NCBI GenBank assembly: GCA_017591395.1
Contig: WEDG01005632.1
Span: forward strand, 21,424 to 85,423
Source of the DNA: Schistocephalus solidus
Taxonomy: Eukaryota > Platyhelminthes > Cestoda > Diphyllobothriidea > Diphyllobothriidae
Direction of reading: 5' to 3'
DNA: 64,000 bases
Of this stretch, positions 23,184-34,047 are shown one piece after another. A program made the position numbers and the translations under genes. Numbering within the stretch: the stretch's first letter is position 1; the number at the start of each line of letters is the position of its first letter. Below the pieces are notes generated by a model that had not been told where the DNA came from, did not search any database, and saw only the letters and a list, made by a program, of their open reading frames with translations.

Positions 23184-23822
23184 GTGGAAGTTGTTGAAAG
23201 TCTTTGCTACAACGAGTTACTCGATATAAATTTCACAATCAGAATATGGATAATGAACGACTCAGAAACCCGACGAGCAGTTAGAGACTGGATTGAACTG
23301 GTAGGCCTAAATTTGCCTGCTCACTGTTTTGATTTCAGCAACCAGATAACCCAGAAACTGAAGAACCTGCATGCTCCAGATAATAACATGACCGTGCAGA
23401 CACGATGGTGTCAACTGTGGAACGTCATCCAGTCCACCACTCTCAAAAGCGCACGCCGTCAACACCAGGACTGGTTTGACGACAATGACGCTTACATCAG
23501 CAACTTACTCGCTGAGAAGAATTGACTATACAAAGTCTACATGGAAATTCGGACGGCCGCCCCCAAAGTAGCCTTCTTCAGATGCCGCCACATTGTGCAA
23601 CTATGGCTGCGGGAGATGCAGGACGCCTGGATGATCCGAAAGGCTAAGGAAATCCAAGGGCGTGCTGACCACAATGAAATGAAAATTTTCTTAAAAGCCA
23701 TCAAGGCCATCCACGGCCTCTACGGAGTGGAGACCTCAACCGTCTACTCAAACCAAGCCAGTTAGCTGAATCCCTTCCATCTCAGCTGCCTCCGCAGAAT
23801 ACTGAAGCTGAGTTGGCAAGGT
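23184..23822 (+). mobile_element. Internally deleted RTE-like LINE
   Basis: Same family as 17.8-21.4 kb. NRTRWCQLWN-type sequence (QTRWCQLWNVIQSTTLKSAR), RQHQDWFDDNDAYISNLLAEKN, then a stop, then VAFFRCRHIVQLWLREMQDA and AIKAIHG match the pre-RT region. At about 23715-23730 the frame jumps to LYGVETSTVYSNQAS and HLSCLRRILKLSWQ, which in the longer copy lie about 1.6 kb downstream. The whole RT palm is therefore missing. The ancestral sequences share about 8 nt (TCTACGGA) at both breakpoints. Confidence 0.8.
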
Positions 23823-24535
23823 TGTGGGTTTTCTGGTATAGAAAAAAGTGAGCACCCATGATCAGGATATTCAACCGTGAAGCAATCTTTTCAAGCTTCT
23901 CTATCAGGAAAGCATCCGCAACGGGGTCCCTGCTCGGTTGACGGTAGAATGTCAGGACATCTAGACTTGATGAACCTGACACTTTTCTGGAAAGCTATAT
24001 CGCCTTGGAAGTAGACACCAGTTTATATGTTTTGTCTACAACTGTAAGTTCGCTTTTCACATATGTAAGTACGCCACCTCCTAGATGCTCTTTCCTGTCT
24101 TTTTCTAAAAAGTTGGTAGCCAGCCATAGTTACCTCCCGGTCGTCCACATGTTGGGACAACCAAGTATCTTTTAGGGAAATTATATCAGGAGATAGATCG
24201 CAGACATGAATCTTAAGATCGTCAAGCTTCGATAGCATACTCTGTGCATTGGTGTACATGAACATTCGAATGTTCGTTTTCGGTTTGCCCGGGAAGTGCT
24301 TACGGTCGGGCGTGAGCCCCCGTTTAGTGAGCCGACAGCGTGGTAATCCGAAATGGGCCTCTCCAGGGGGAGATCAATGGACGATGGATCACTTGGTTGT
24401 TGTAAATAACCAAATTAGTTTCCCCTTCACTGAGCCGCCGTCTCAGCTCGATGACAAGTTAATGGCGTTTTTACCGCTCCACAGGGGGAAAATCCTGTGG
24501 AAAAAACTCAAGGGTTTGAGTTTTGTTAATTTATT
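23823..24535 (-). mobile_element. Family A LINE endonuclease fragment with internal deletion
   Basis: On the minus strand GKPKTNIRMFMYTNAQSML and DDLKIHVCDLSPDIISLKDT (24300-24160) start the AP-like endonuclease. SLDVLTFYRQPSRDPVADAF and LNILIMGAH (23982-23840) continue it. At about 23850 the reading drops from the G-D-F-N region to the end of the domain. Compared with the copy at 25.1 kb, about 250 bp are gone, with CCCAT at both breakpoints. The region at 24535-24300 is an inter-ORF stretch that also occurs at 25.6-25.85 kb. Confidence 0.75.
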
Positions 24536-24537
24536 TA

Positions 24538-24775
24538 TTTAGAATTTATATTTGGTTAGCACCGCCAAGCACTGTCTAAACAAACATTGGTTACTAAATA
24601 AAGTTATGACAATGTGTGCAGATAAAATGTACAAATACTTAATAATGTAGACAGAACTTGTCCTGCTAGGTCGACAGTTAGTGATGTTTTGAAATAAATG
24701 GTAAATTAGAAACAAAAGCAGTGAAAAAAACTCCAAACTTAAAAATGGAGGCAGAGTTCAATAGGCCTTCATCGG
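24538..24775 (-). mobile_element. 5'-truncated LINE tail T1
   Basis: About 90% similar by eye to 56612-56860. On the minus strand it begins abruptly in the middle of the U-loop hairpin module (near 24774), passes CACTGCTT (24723-24716) and ends GTGCTAACCAAATATAAATTCTA followed by TAAA units at 24548-24530. Truncation at the 5' end and a simple tail are typical of LINE insertions. Confidence 0.75.
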
Positions 24776-25075
24776 TGATGAAAGTTCACGTGAAACACCC
24801 TTTCCCTAAACGGAATGCTTTGTGCACTGTAACGCATTCGCCATCTTGAAGAATACAATTTGAGTATGCTCGGAAAAGACTGAGGTCATTTTCTACACTT
24901 TCCTTTGCAATCAGAGAAGTGGACTCGGGAGCCCCTTTAATAATGAAATTGCGTTTTCGGTCGTTATATCTGTTTGGTGATATGGTTCCATTAGCCATGT
25001 GGAGCTCCAGGCCGAAAGAGCGTCTAAGTCTGAATGAATTTGTTCTAGGCACCGTTCGGTTGTAGAGTTAGAGAA
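24776..25075 (-). pseudogene. LINE ORF1 fragment (RNA-binding protein)
   Basis: Minus strand: VPRTNSFRLRRSFGLELHM, RKRNFIIKGAPESTSLIA, VENDLSLFRAYSNCILQDGE and VHKAFRLGKG. The F-I-I-K-G-x-P-E-S start and the K-A-F-R-L-G-K end bracket the RRM-like core of LINE ORF1 proteins, as in the family A copies at 25.8 and 28.1 kb. It stops where tail T1 begins. Confidence 0.65.
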
Positions 25076-25084
25076 GGAATAAAC

Positions 25085-26495
25085 GCATTTGAGATCATCA
25101 GCTGGTATAGAAAATAGTTAGTACTCCCATCGCAGTACCACTTGGTCACTATTACCTTGTGGTGGTAGACATGAAACTTCGTCGGTGCTGTCCTGTGACT
25201 TCGTGAAAACTAGGTCCAGGCAATTGGCTTGTTGCCCTTCGCACACCCTTGTTGGAAATGTTACGTGCTGTGTGAGAAGTAGCTTTAGCGTCGTGCTCAG
25301 AAGACAACCGTCAAAGGCTAGATCAGAACTATGTGCATAGGTCGAGCTCCAGTTGATGTGAGGCGCATTGAAGTCACCCATGATCAGGATATCCAACCGT
25401 GTAGAAATCTTTTCAAGCTCCTCTAGCAGGTAAGTATCGGCTACGGGGTCTCTTCTCAGTGGACAATAGACTGTCAGGACATCTAGACTTGATGTACCTG
25501 GCACTTTTATGGATAGATATATCGCCTCGGAAGTATATGCGAGTTATTAAATTTTGTCTAAAACTTGAAGTTCGCTTTTCACGTATGTGAGTACGCCGCC
25601 TCCTTGACGCTCTTGAGCCCCTGTTTACTGGGCCAACTGCGTGGCTATCCGGAACGGGTCTCTCCAGGGAGAGAACAATGGACGATGGATCGCTTGGTTG
25701 TTGTAAATAACCAAATTTGTTTCCCCCTCGCTGAGCCGCCGTCTCAGTTCAATGAAACGTTGATGGTGTTTGTTCTGCTACGCAGGTGGGATGTCCTGTT
25801 GAAAAAAACTCCAGGGTTTGAGTTTTTTTATCTTAAAGCGCCTAGACAGAATGAGACTGGCTTCCTGGCTACTGGTCAAGATAACTTTCAGAGGCCTAGG
25901 AAGTGTTGATTCAGATTGGCTTTCGGGCCGTTTTCCAAGGCGGAAGGCTTTTTCCAGTTCAATCGACGTATTAGGTTCCAGCATATTTTTCAGGAGTTGA
26001 TGAAAGCGGTTCATGTCTTCAGAATATCGGTCTACGGGAGTCGTAGCTGTTCATTCAGTTAGTCCCTGAATTATGAAACCTCTTTTTCTGTTCGGGGCAT
26101 TTTTTTACCTACGACGCTGCCTTCTACTGTCTGGTGGAAAGTTTTCACAATGCGCACTGATGATGATGAAGTGGATGCTGATTAGCTACGTGTTGGCTTT
26201 GATCCGTTTTTTTTGGTTTCGGCGAATTCCACGGGTTCGACAATTTTGAATTGCAGGTGCTAGTTTTGGTTGGGGAATCAATTCCACTGCTTGTGCTTGG
26301 TGTGAGAATCTTAGTATTCCCTTTGAGGACAAGGCAATGGTCAAAGCCCCATGTTCGAGCTTTTTGAGGAATCTCTCAAAGTTGGTGTCAGTTTTGTTTA
26401 ATGGACGGCTTTTTTGTTTAAGGCGGACTGTTTTTGTCCTGCGCCATTGGTACTTGCTGTTCGGTAGCCATAGCAGCTGTCGAAGTTTTTGTTGG
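25085..26495 (-). mobile_element. Family A LINE, 5' half (ORF1 and endonuclease)
   Basis: Minus strand from about 26480: ATGGCTACCGAACAGCAAGT opens a probable ORF1 (MATEQQVPMAQDKNSPP then stop). ELEKAFRLGKRPESQSES and LPRPLKVILTSSQEASLIL (26014-25800) are the ORF1 RRM-like domain. The endonuclease runs from about 25600, with SLDVLTVYCPLRRDPVADTY, ILIMGDFNAPHINW (catalytic D and N), QHVTFPTRVCEGQQANCLDL and GNSDQVVLRWEY, where S-D-H has become S-D-Q. RT is absent: the element ends at about 25110. ORF1 is interrupted. Confidence 0.78.
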
Positions 26496-27380
26496 TAAAA
26501 CCTTTAATAAATTAATAAATAGCTCTATTGATTTATCACTACTTAGGCGCCTTCAAATCCTTAGAACACAGGAAAGAACCTAAAACAATATCCTCTTTTC
26601 ATTAACCACTTTTGCTTTGGTTTGATTGTTTGCTTAAATAGCAGTGTTCGAAATGACGAGTTTGTTTTAAGCAAAAAAAACTGTTTTCTAAGGTTAAGAA
26701 ATAGCAAAATGTAAAGTTTAAAACAGCTATACAGAATTGGGATATATGTATCAGGGTAAGAATGGTAAGAGTCAAGACTAGTCTCTTATTGACGTTCGAG
26801 AGTATTCATTCGACAGAGGTTGTTTCGAAGGGATAGGTACTTCCAATCGGGTGCGAGCGCAGTCGATTCCGGTGTGGGGTCTGCCGACTAATTAAACTTA
26901 GTTGACTGAAGACCCTATAAGCACCACCAATTATTTGTTCTCCAACTTGGACAATTTGATCTTCATTACCACTTCACTAGGACTGTTCCGGACACTACTG
27001 TTTCAACTGCATGTACTTATTTGCTTCCTGCTCATCTGGAATTCTTTCTTGTGCCAAAATTCGTCATAAAACGGATCAAATTTGAATTTGTTTATCATCT
27101 TATTCAAGTTGACTGCGCAGGCTCTGCACCAATAAAAACTGACAACCCCTCAGGGAACCAAACGTGTACAACCTCGTGAAGATCTGAAGTTATCCAGGAC
27201 CTTCGAAATATCCGAACGGCTGAGTCGTTCCTGAATATCCTTCTATACCGTTAATAGTATTTTTCAAAAAGCGTTTTTAACAAGTATAAACATTTTTGCT
27301 CATATTGTATTAAATACTCGCCATACTCCAAAGCCAGTCGGAAATTTTTCGTTATACGCTCAAAGGAGAACATACTTTTA
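26496..27380. other. No recognisable gene
   Basis: AT-rich spacer between two family A copies in opposite orientation. No domain-bearing frame. Confidence 0.45.
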
Positions 27381-27418
27381 CGCAGTGTTTTAACATTTAT
27401 GGACTCAAAAACAATTGT

Positions 27419-28611
27419 GTGCTAGCAACAGAACCAGTCACGGAACTTCCTTTTAAAGGAAAGCCTGTTGAGTTGGCTTCGACATCCACGACTGGCACTC
27501 AATCAGTTTACACTTGCAACCAAAAACCTGCAAAGCGCGAAAAAAGCGTAATGGCAGCCAAATCCGTCGGCTACGAGGACGAATCTTGCGTTGGATGTTC
27601 TTATATTTTATTAAGAGTTCAAAAACTGGAAAATGAGCTTGCAGACTTAAGGAAGCTCTTGCAAGATAACATTACTCGACGAAATACGCTTAGCAATATT
27701 CCAGTTAAAAAGGCAGTGACTAAAGCACCAAAAGTATCAAAAACTACAATATGTTACAGCTCACAATGTTCGGATGCGATTACCCATAACGACCGGATAA
27801 CGGAAACACAGTCTCTGAATCCTACGGACGATGACCAAAGCAAACCACAAATCTCATCCTGCTATCGTGGGTGTTCTAAAGAGCCCGTAATTGAATCCGA
27901 AGAAACAAACGCGTGGCAAGCTGCACCACAACAGGAGGACAAAATCACAATCAACTCTGATGGATTCATTGAAGCCTTCAGATAAGAGTACGGTCAGAGG
28001 TAGACTTAATCCCAACGAGAGCTCTGTAAACCGTTCTCGTGCCCCTAAGGAGAACTTAGGAAAAAGCGAAAATTCCAAGCACCAGGATCGACAACAGTGT
28101 TTAGTTATTCAGGGTTTGCACGAGTCAACTGCAGTCCGACCAGAAGACCGTGTCGCCGAAGACCTTGCTTCGTTTAATGGCCTCCTAAACCAGTTGCTCC
28201 CACCGCGCGTGGAAGTAAAAGTTATTAAAGCATTCCGGATCGGCAAAAAGTCTGAAGACAGCCTAGGAACGCCGCGACCTTGACCTCTGAAAATAATGCT
28301 AGAGAGCAAAGACCAAATCAAGGCGATCCTATCCAAAAAACTAAACTCCGTCACTAGTACAAAGAGGTTTTTTTCAACCGAACTACTCCCCTGCGGAAAG
28401 GCTGAAACGCCGGGAAATTGTCTTGGAACTACAAGCAAGACTGATGGCTGGCGAACACAATCTTGCTCTTTTAATGGGGAAGGTAGTTCAAAAGAATACG
28501 AATATTCCATTGAACCAACCGATTGTTCTGAGGACAACGGCGGCCACCTCACTAACGCCAAAACCAGCAGGGAACCAATTGCCCAAAGAGATGTCAGAAC
28601 TGATTCCGTAA
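27419..28611 (+). pseudogene. Family A ORF1 (coiled coil plus RRM-like)
   Basis: The RNA-binding protein of the retrotransposon. The first frame (27419-27985) begins LATEPVTELP, aligning with MATEQQVP at 26.48 kb; the start codon here is GTG, probably a mutated ATG. It has PAKREKSVMAAKSVGYEDES and then a coiled coil, LLRVQKLENELADLRKLL (about residues 61-78). The next frame (27891-28283) has CLVIQGLHESTAVRPEDR, EVKVIKAFRIGKKSED and TPRP, the RRM-like core. A further shift near 28365 gives FFQPNYSPAERLKRREIVLE and ends at the stop at 28609-28611. Frameshifts lie near 27970, 28283 and 28365. Confidence 0.75.
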
Positions 28612-28619
28612 CACCCAGC

Positions 28620-31554
28620 GTTCTCACTAAAGTAACCAGAGTTACCGAAAATCATCAAGAAACGGAAAAGACATATGACCTTTACGTTAGAGGAGACACA
28701 GTTGGGCCCATAAAATTGACAAACGCAACAGGAAATTTGGTCGGCGCGAAATTGAAGTGCTTGTATTCAAATGCACAAAGCCTTTTATCAAAACTTGATG
28801 AGTTAAAAATTTGCCTTGCCGAAGTATCTCCGGATGTGATAGCAGTAACCGAAACCTGGCTGTCGGGCAGTATTCGAGATAGCGAAATAACATTGTCTGG
28901 ATACCAAATATATCGGAGGGACAGAGAAAACCGACAGGGTGGTGGAATAATTGTGTATGTGAAAGACATGCTAATAGTGTCTGACAAGACGAGCACGTTT
29001 GTGTGCAGCATAGAAGCCATATGGTTGAATATCAAGGCTCTTGGCTCTCCATGTCTAGATGTCCTCATTGTCTATCGGCCACCTAGGATAGACCGAGTCG
29101 CGGACACACACTTGTTGGAACAATTAGAAATTTCTCCAGTCGACCTAATGTAATGATTATGGGTGACTTCAACGCACCAGGAATTAACTGGAGCACTGTT
29201 CAATCATCATGCCCGAAATCGACTTTTCATTATGTTTTTTCTGCAAAAGACCTTGAAGGCACTTCTCACACAACATGTCTCTTTCCCCACCAGAACATGT
29301 GAAGGACAAAGGGCTAACTGTCTTGACCTGGTTTTCACGAAAACATCAGGCAGCATTGACGAGATTATTTCAATGCCTCCGCTCGGTCGTAGTGATCATG
29401 TGGTGCTTATGTGGGACTACTCCTTATTCTCCGTTGCGCCTGCTATAGAGGAAAAACGGCGTAACGTTTGGCGAGGAAACTTTCATCAGATGCGAGCAGA
29501 TTTAACAGACATCAACTGGACCTCAATGTTTTCGAGCACCGTAAACGAAGATTGGGAGTCCTTCCGAAATGTTCGTTTGCAACTTATGGACAACCACTGC
29601 CCGCTAACGAGTGTCCATCACAGCAAGCGTCCTGGGTGGCTAGACAGCAACTTAAAAAGGGAAATAAACAGGAAGCACAAGTTGTGGAGAAAATATCGCG
29701 AGTCTAATCAAGTTGCCTATTTTAATAAGTATAAAACACAGAGAAACACAATGAGAAGCCTTATTCTTAAAACGCGAAGAGAATTTGAGAAGACTTTGCT
29801 GCAAAAGGCAACGCAGAATCCAAAGTTAGTCTACAGTTACCTCCGTAGATGTACAAGGAATAAACATCAAATACCACTGATTAAGACTGCCGTGGGCGTC
29901 GAAATTACTGAAAACAGGGAAAAAGCCAAGTACTTTTCACAGTTCTACCGCTCAGTATTCACTAACGAGGCAAGGTTCCTTCGTCCCTCAGTGGATAACC
30001 CGCCGACTGCAAGCATTAGCCACATATTATTCTCCGAATTTCTGATCCAAAAGCAATTAAAAGAACTAAAAGAGTCAAAATCCCCAGGACCAGACGAGCT
30101 TCCACCCAAGCTTCCGAAAGAACTCGCTAATGAACTTTCCGCACCTTTGTCAGTGCTCTTTCAAAAGTCCTTTGACTCCGGAACACTTCCTTTAGATTGG
30201 AAGCTGGCACATATAACTTCCTTGTACAAAAGCGGTAGCCGGGCGTCAGTGACAAACTACAGGCCCATGAGCTTGACATGCATCCTTGGCAAGATTATGG
30301 AAAGGATCATCAAGAGCGAATTGGTGAAATTCCTAGAGACTCCTAATTAGTTATCAAGCTGTCAATACGGGTTCAGAAAAGGAAGATCATGCACAACGAA
30401 TTTGCTGTATTCGATCCAGAGGTGGATCCAAGCACTTGAAGATAGACACGCGGTTCACATTGCCTTCATTGACTTTCAAAAGGCCTTCGATACTGTGCCG
30501 CACGAGATACTGCTGTGCAAGCTAGAAAGAATTGGAATCAGAGGTAACTTCCTCAAGTGGATCGAAAACTTCCTCGTGGGTCGGCGCCAGATTGTGCGCA
30601 TCGGCCAAGAGAGGTCAAGTTCTGCTGCGGTCGAGAGTGGGGTTCCTCAGGGCTCCGTACTAGGGCCAATACTGTTTTTAATATACGTAAACGATCGTGT
30701 CAGTAATCTCGACTGTGAAGCAGCAATGTTTGCCGATGACATTAAAATCTGGAATGTAATCCAGAGCCCTGCTGACGAAGATAAACTGCAGATCAACCTA
30801 ACTCGGTTGGAGGAGTGGTCGAATCATTGGCTTTTGCGGTTCAACGTCGATAAGTGTACAATACTTCGCTTAGGCAACCCATCTAAATCTGCTGAAAGTA
30901 GAAGTTACTTTCTCAACGGTGAAGCCTTAAAAGACGTGGAAACCCAAAAGGACCTTGGTGTGCTGATGACCACCACCTTAAAACCATCGTCTCACTGCTC
31001 GAAAGTGGCGAAGAGGGCAATTTCGGTGTTGCATGCCATCAGACGAGCCTTTTTGGATTTCGATGAAGATCTTTTTGCTAAGACCTTTGGAACATTCATT
31101 AGGCCGCATTTGGAATATGCTATGCACGCCTGGAAACCCTGGACAATTCACGATCAGAACTGCCTCGAAAGAGTACAGAGGAAAGCCACCAAAATGGTTA
31201 GAAGTCAAAGCTCCTCGTCATATCCAACCCGCCTAATGAATCTTAATCTGTTTTTCTTTGAGTTAAAGGCAAATGCGTGGTGATCGCCTGCAGACATTCC
31301 GCATTGTTAAGGGATTGGATTGTTGCCTGGAATTCTCGGACTTCTTTGAATTTGCCACCACGACCCATCTCCGAGGTCACCCATTGAAACTGCGTGTCCA
31401 GCAGGCGAGACTGGATGTGCGCAAGTTCTCCTTCTCTGTCAGAGTGGTTAAACCATGGAATGCCCTCCCTGAAGACGTTGTGATGTCACCATCGCTGGAA
31501 AGCTTTAAAAGGAACCTTGACAGTTTTAGGTTCCACAACCAGCCTGAGCGATGA
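28620..31554 (+). pseudogene. Family A ORF2 (endonuclease, RT, C-terminal domain)
   Basis: Endonuclease: LYSNAQSLLSKLDELKICL, ITETW-like AVTETWLSG, RQGGGIIVYVKD and VLIVYRPPR up to 29153, then a shift; MGDFNAPGINWS is readable near 29158-29195 in another frame. QHVSFPTRTCEGQRANCLDL and LGRSDHVVLMWDY lie in 29163-30350. RT: ESKSPGPDELPPKLPKELA and ASVTNYRPMSLTCILGKIME, then a stop near 30348, then IAFIDFQKAFDTVP (motif A), GVPQGSVLGPILFLIYVND (B) and AMFADDIKIW (C) in 30402-31283. The C-terminal domain continues in a shifted frame at 31273-31554 (HLRGHPLKLRVQQARLDVRK). Catalytic aspartates of the RT are retained. Inactivation is by frameshift and nonsense. Confidence 0.88.
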
Positions 31555-31728
31555 GGAATTTATCTTAACCCTCGAGATTCGTGCACCACTTGTCAAATTT
31601 TATGACCGCCTTTTGTACCTTTGCAACCCACATGGTTTCTCTGTATACCGCACTTAATTTTACGTTAAAAATAGGGTTCTCAAAGGCGTATGCCCATTTC
31701 CCTCAATAAATTGAATTGTATTGATTGC

Positions 31729-31884
31729 AGTCTGTATGCCGGCTTCTGTCTTTGCTAGGAACCGGGATTCAGCCCCAGGCAAGAAAGCATCCGTGTACGC
31801 TCGCTCACTGTCTGCCGAAGAAGTCAACGGGTGCAGGCTGCAGAGACGGTGCCGTATCCCTCAAGGTAACACCTGGGATCGGGT
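31729..31884. other. Short spacer
   Basis: Between the 3' end of the family A element and the minus-strand RT element. Nothing recognisable. Confidence 0.4.
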
Positions 31885-34015
31885 TCAGATGCCGCGCACT
31901 CCGTCGAACAGGAAAACAGATTCTACCGTGTCGGTGCCCAGAATTCTTGGAAACTGTTCTGAATGCAAAAAACTAGTAAAAGTTATCTTAAATAAAGAAT
32001 AAAGCCGCTGGATTTTTATTTTGTGGGGAAGTTTATTCCACAAAGCCATGGCGTTTACCGAAAAGAACCGTCGATACTTAACTGTGCGAGCTAATGGAAG
32101 AAATAAAAAGACATTGCGATGAATGCTGCACCGAGGATGGTCAAGCTGCCTCCCAGTGGTAAGGGGATTAAATGTACGACTATTCAAAAGCTTAAACAGC
32201 AAAAAGAGTCCCTTCTGCACTCGGTTAAACCATAAGGGATCAATGTTTACAAGCCCACAGCGTTCTTGATACGACAGATTCCGGTGCTTCAATGATAAAA
32301 TTCTTTCGTGAATAAGTGCTGGACTGATTCTATTTTCTTCCGTTCGCTAGCGCGCAGAAGGCTAAATAGAAATGGGCAGTTTTCCTGGCCAGGTCATACG
32401 TACATTTTATAAAGGCGGAGTCTAATATCAATAGTTTTAAAAGTTCGGAGGATAAACCCGGCAGTTCTGTGTGTTTTGGAGACAATCAGGGCGCAATGCT
32501 CTGAAAGATTGAAACCGTTGGAATATGATATGCCCAGGTCCTTAACAACGCCAGGTACATTTATATCGTGGCCATCTATGCTTAGATGAGGCTGATGGTT
32601 GTCACCGACAACCATAACGGAACATTCGTGCCAAGAGAAGGGAAAGGCCTTGAGATCATTTTTTAATAGATCAAGCACGGTGTCGTGATCTGCCGGCTTG
32701 TATCGATAGGCAACTTTTAAATCATCGGCATACATAAAGGGCCTACCATTTCGAAATAAACCTGGCACATCATTGACAGAAAGACAAAATAAAAGCGGGC
32801 CTAGCACACTACCCTGAATAACTCCACTCCTCACACGTGTCGAGTTTGAGATAGCATTGGAGATCTTACCATGTTGTGTACGAGAGCTCAGGTAAGAAGA
32901 TATCAAGCTCAGAAATTTACCACATATACCGAAAGAGGAGAGTTTCGGGAGAAGAAGGGCATGGTCAACACGATCGAAGGCCTTGGTGAAATCGAAATAG
33001 ACTATGTTAAGTGCAAATCCATTATCCCTAGATTGGAGAACATGATCAAAGAAAGAGAGCTGACATGTGTCACAAGACCTTGTTTTGAGGAACCTATGCT
33101 GGGCTGCACTCAAAAGGTTATTCTCAGTTAAATGATACATAATCTTATCTTTGATCAAGGTCTCCATGATTTTCAAAGCTGCGGACAGTGTGTTGATTGG
33201 CCGAAAATCGTCAAATGACCTAGATTGGCCGTGTTTGGGGATAGTTAGAATGTGCAATTCCTTCCATACACTGGGAAAGGTTTCACTTTCAAGAGCTAGA
33301 TTAAATATCTTACATAGAAGTGACGGGAAAATATCATTAGCATCCGCCTTTATAATACTGATTGGTACGCCATCTGGTCCAGGACAATAAGATTGACGAA
33401 AACGTCGAATGGCTACGGTTACGCCCCAGAGGGTTAAAGTTATGGTCTCGAGGACGGCACCGGTCCAAACCAGAATGGGCGGAGGGGGAGCGGTTGAATT
33501 TTCAATAAATGTTCTGGGCAAGAAAACGTTAAAACTATCAGCCGTCAATTTGTCATCAACTACAGGAATGCAAAAAGAGTCCAGTAGTACGCGATGCCAT
33601 GTTTTACTATGGGTTCTTATTGCGCGTGAAAAACGTTTCGGTACATTTAACGAACGATCTTCGACATATTTGACCTTTTCGGCTAGCCTCTTGGCCTGCT
33701 CAAAAATACGGTGAATCAAGGGCAGAACGGAAATGTCGTTTTGCAAATGGAATCAACGAGAGAGTTTACGCAACCTACGGCGAAAAGATTAAGGGAGATA
33801 AACCTTATCCGTGACATTATTTAATTTCTGACGGGGAACAAAACGAGAAATAAGTGGATCTAAGACTTCGTAAAGCATACCGGTACAGGTGTTCACATCC
33901 TGACACATAAAGAACTAAGACCAGTCGTGGGAGTTAAGATGTATCAATAATTCTGTCGGAGGCGCTAGTCGAAAATCAACGAAAAAGCTATATTTTTTAG
34001 AAAGCATTTCATCGG
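31885..34015 (-). mobile_element. Third CR1-like LINE lineage, RT and C-terminal part
   Basis: Minus strand. 5' remnant near 34010-33750 in broken frames (LYEVLDPLISRFVPRQKLNN), then a long RT frame (33746-32394), then after a break the C-terminal domain in 32292-31885 (KHRNLSYQERCGLVNIDPLW, FFSVNAMALWNKLP). The endonuclease was not found. The RT differs from families A and B in its conserved segments, so I treat it as a separate lineage. Confidence 0.8.
32394..33746 (-). CDS. LINE reverse transcriptase, 450-codon open frame
   Basis: The longest uninterrupted frame in the window. Segments in order: SYCPGPDGVPISIIKADAND (about residues 169-188), HGQSRSFDDFRPINTLSAAL (fingers, about 224-243), LNIVYFDFTKAFDRVDHALL (motif A, first catalytic D, about 290-309), IQGSVLGPLLFCLSVNDVPG (motif B, Q-G-S, about 346-365), FMYADDLKVAYRY (motif C with the Y-A-D-D pair, about 371-383), then KDLGISYSNGFNLS (C-terminal part). 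The domain core is complete and all three catalytic aspartates are present. The frame begins at an internal methionine downstream of broken sequence and stops before the C-terminal domain, which resumes at 32292 after about 100 bp. It is therefore probably part of a longer, broken ORF2 rather than a gene of its own. No host regulation is apparent. Confidence 0.85.
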   Translation of the reverse strand: MQNDISVLPLIHRIFEQAKRLAEKVKYVEDRSLNVPKRFSRAIRTHSKTWHRVLLDSFCIPVVDDKLTADSFNVFLPRTFIENSTAPPPPILVWTGAVLETITLTLWGVTVAIRRFRQSYCPGPDGVPISIIKADANDIFPSLLCKIFNLALESETFPSVWKELHILTIPKHGQSRSFDDFRPINTLSAALKIMETLIKDKIMYHLTENNLLSAAQHRFLKTRSCDTCQLSFFDHVLQSRDNGFALNIVYFDFTKAFDRVDHALLLPKLSSFGICGKFLSLISSYLSSRTQHGKISNAISNSTRVRSGVIQGSVLGPLLFCLSVNDVPGLFRNGRPFMYADDLKVAYRYKPADHDTVLDLLKNDLKAFPFSWHECSVMVVGDNHQPHLSIDGHDINVPGVVKDLGISYSNGFNLSEHCALIVSKTHRTAGFILRTFKTIDIRLRLYKMYV

Positions 34016-34025
34016 TTTCGAGTTG

Positions 34026-34047
34026 TAATAATAATAATAATAATAAA
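34026..34047 (-). repeat. (TTA)n tail of LINE-derived element
   Basis: Seven TAA units on the plus strand. On the minus strand they form the simple-repeat 3' tail directly after ...TTAAATATACAATTTA of the family C tail. Confidence 0.88.

Larger units (their letters stand above)
27381..31728 (+). mobile_element. Family A CR1-like LINE, near full length
   Basis: The most complete family A copy: ORF1, AP-like endonuclease, RT, C-terminal domain and a 3' UTR ending CTCAATAAATTGAATTG then short TTGATTG units near 31702-31728. The 5' boundary is not visible. I place it just upstream of the ORF1 start. Several frameshifts and one stop near 30348 inactivate it. No target-site duplication could be recognised. 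Confidence 0.85.
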
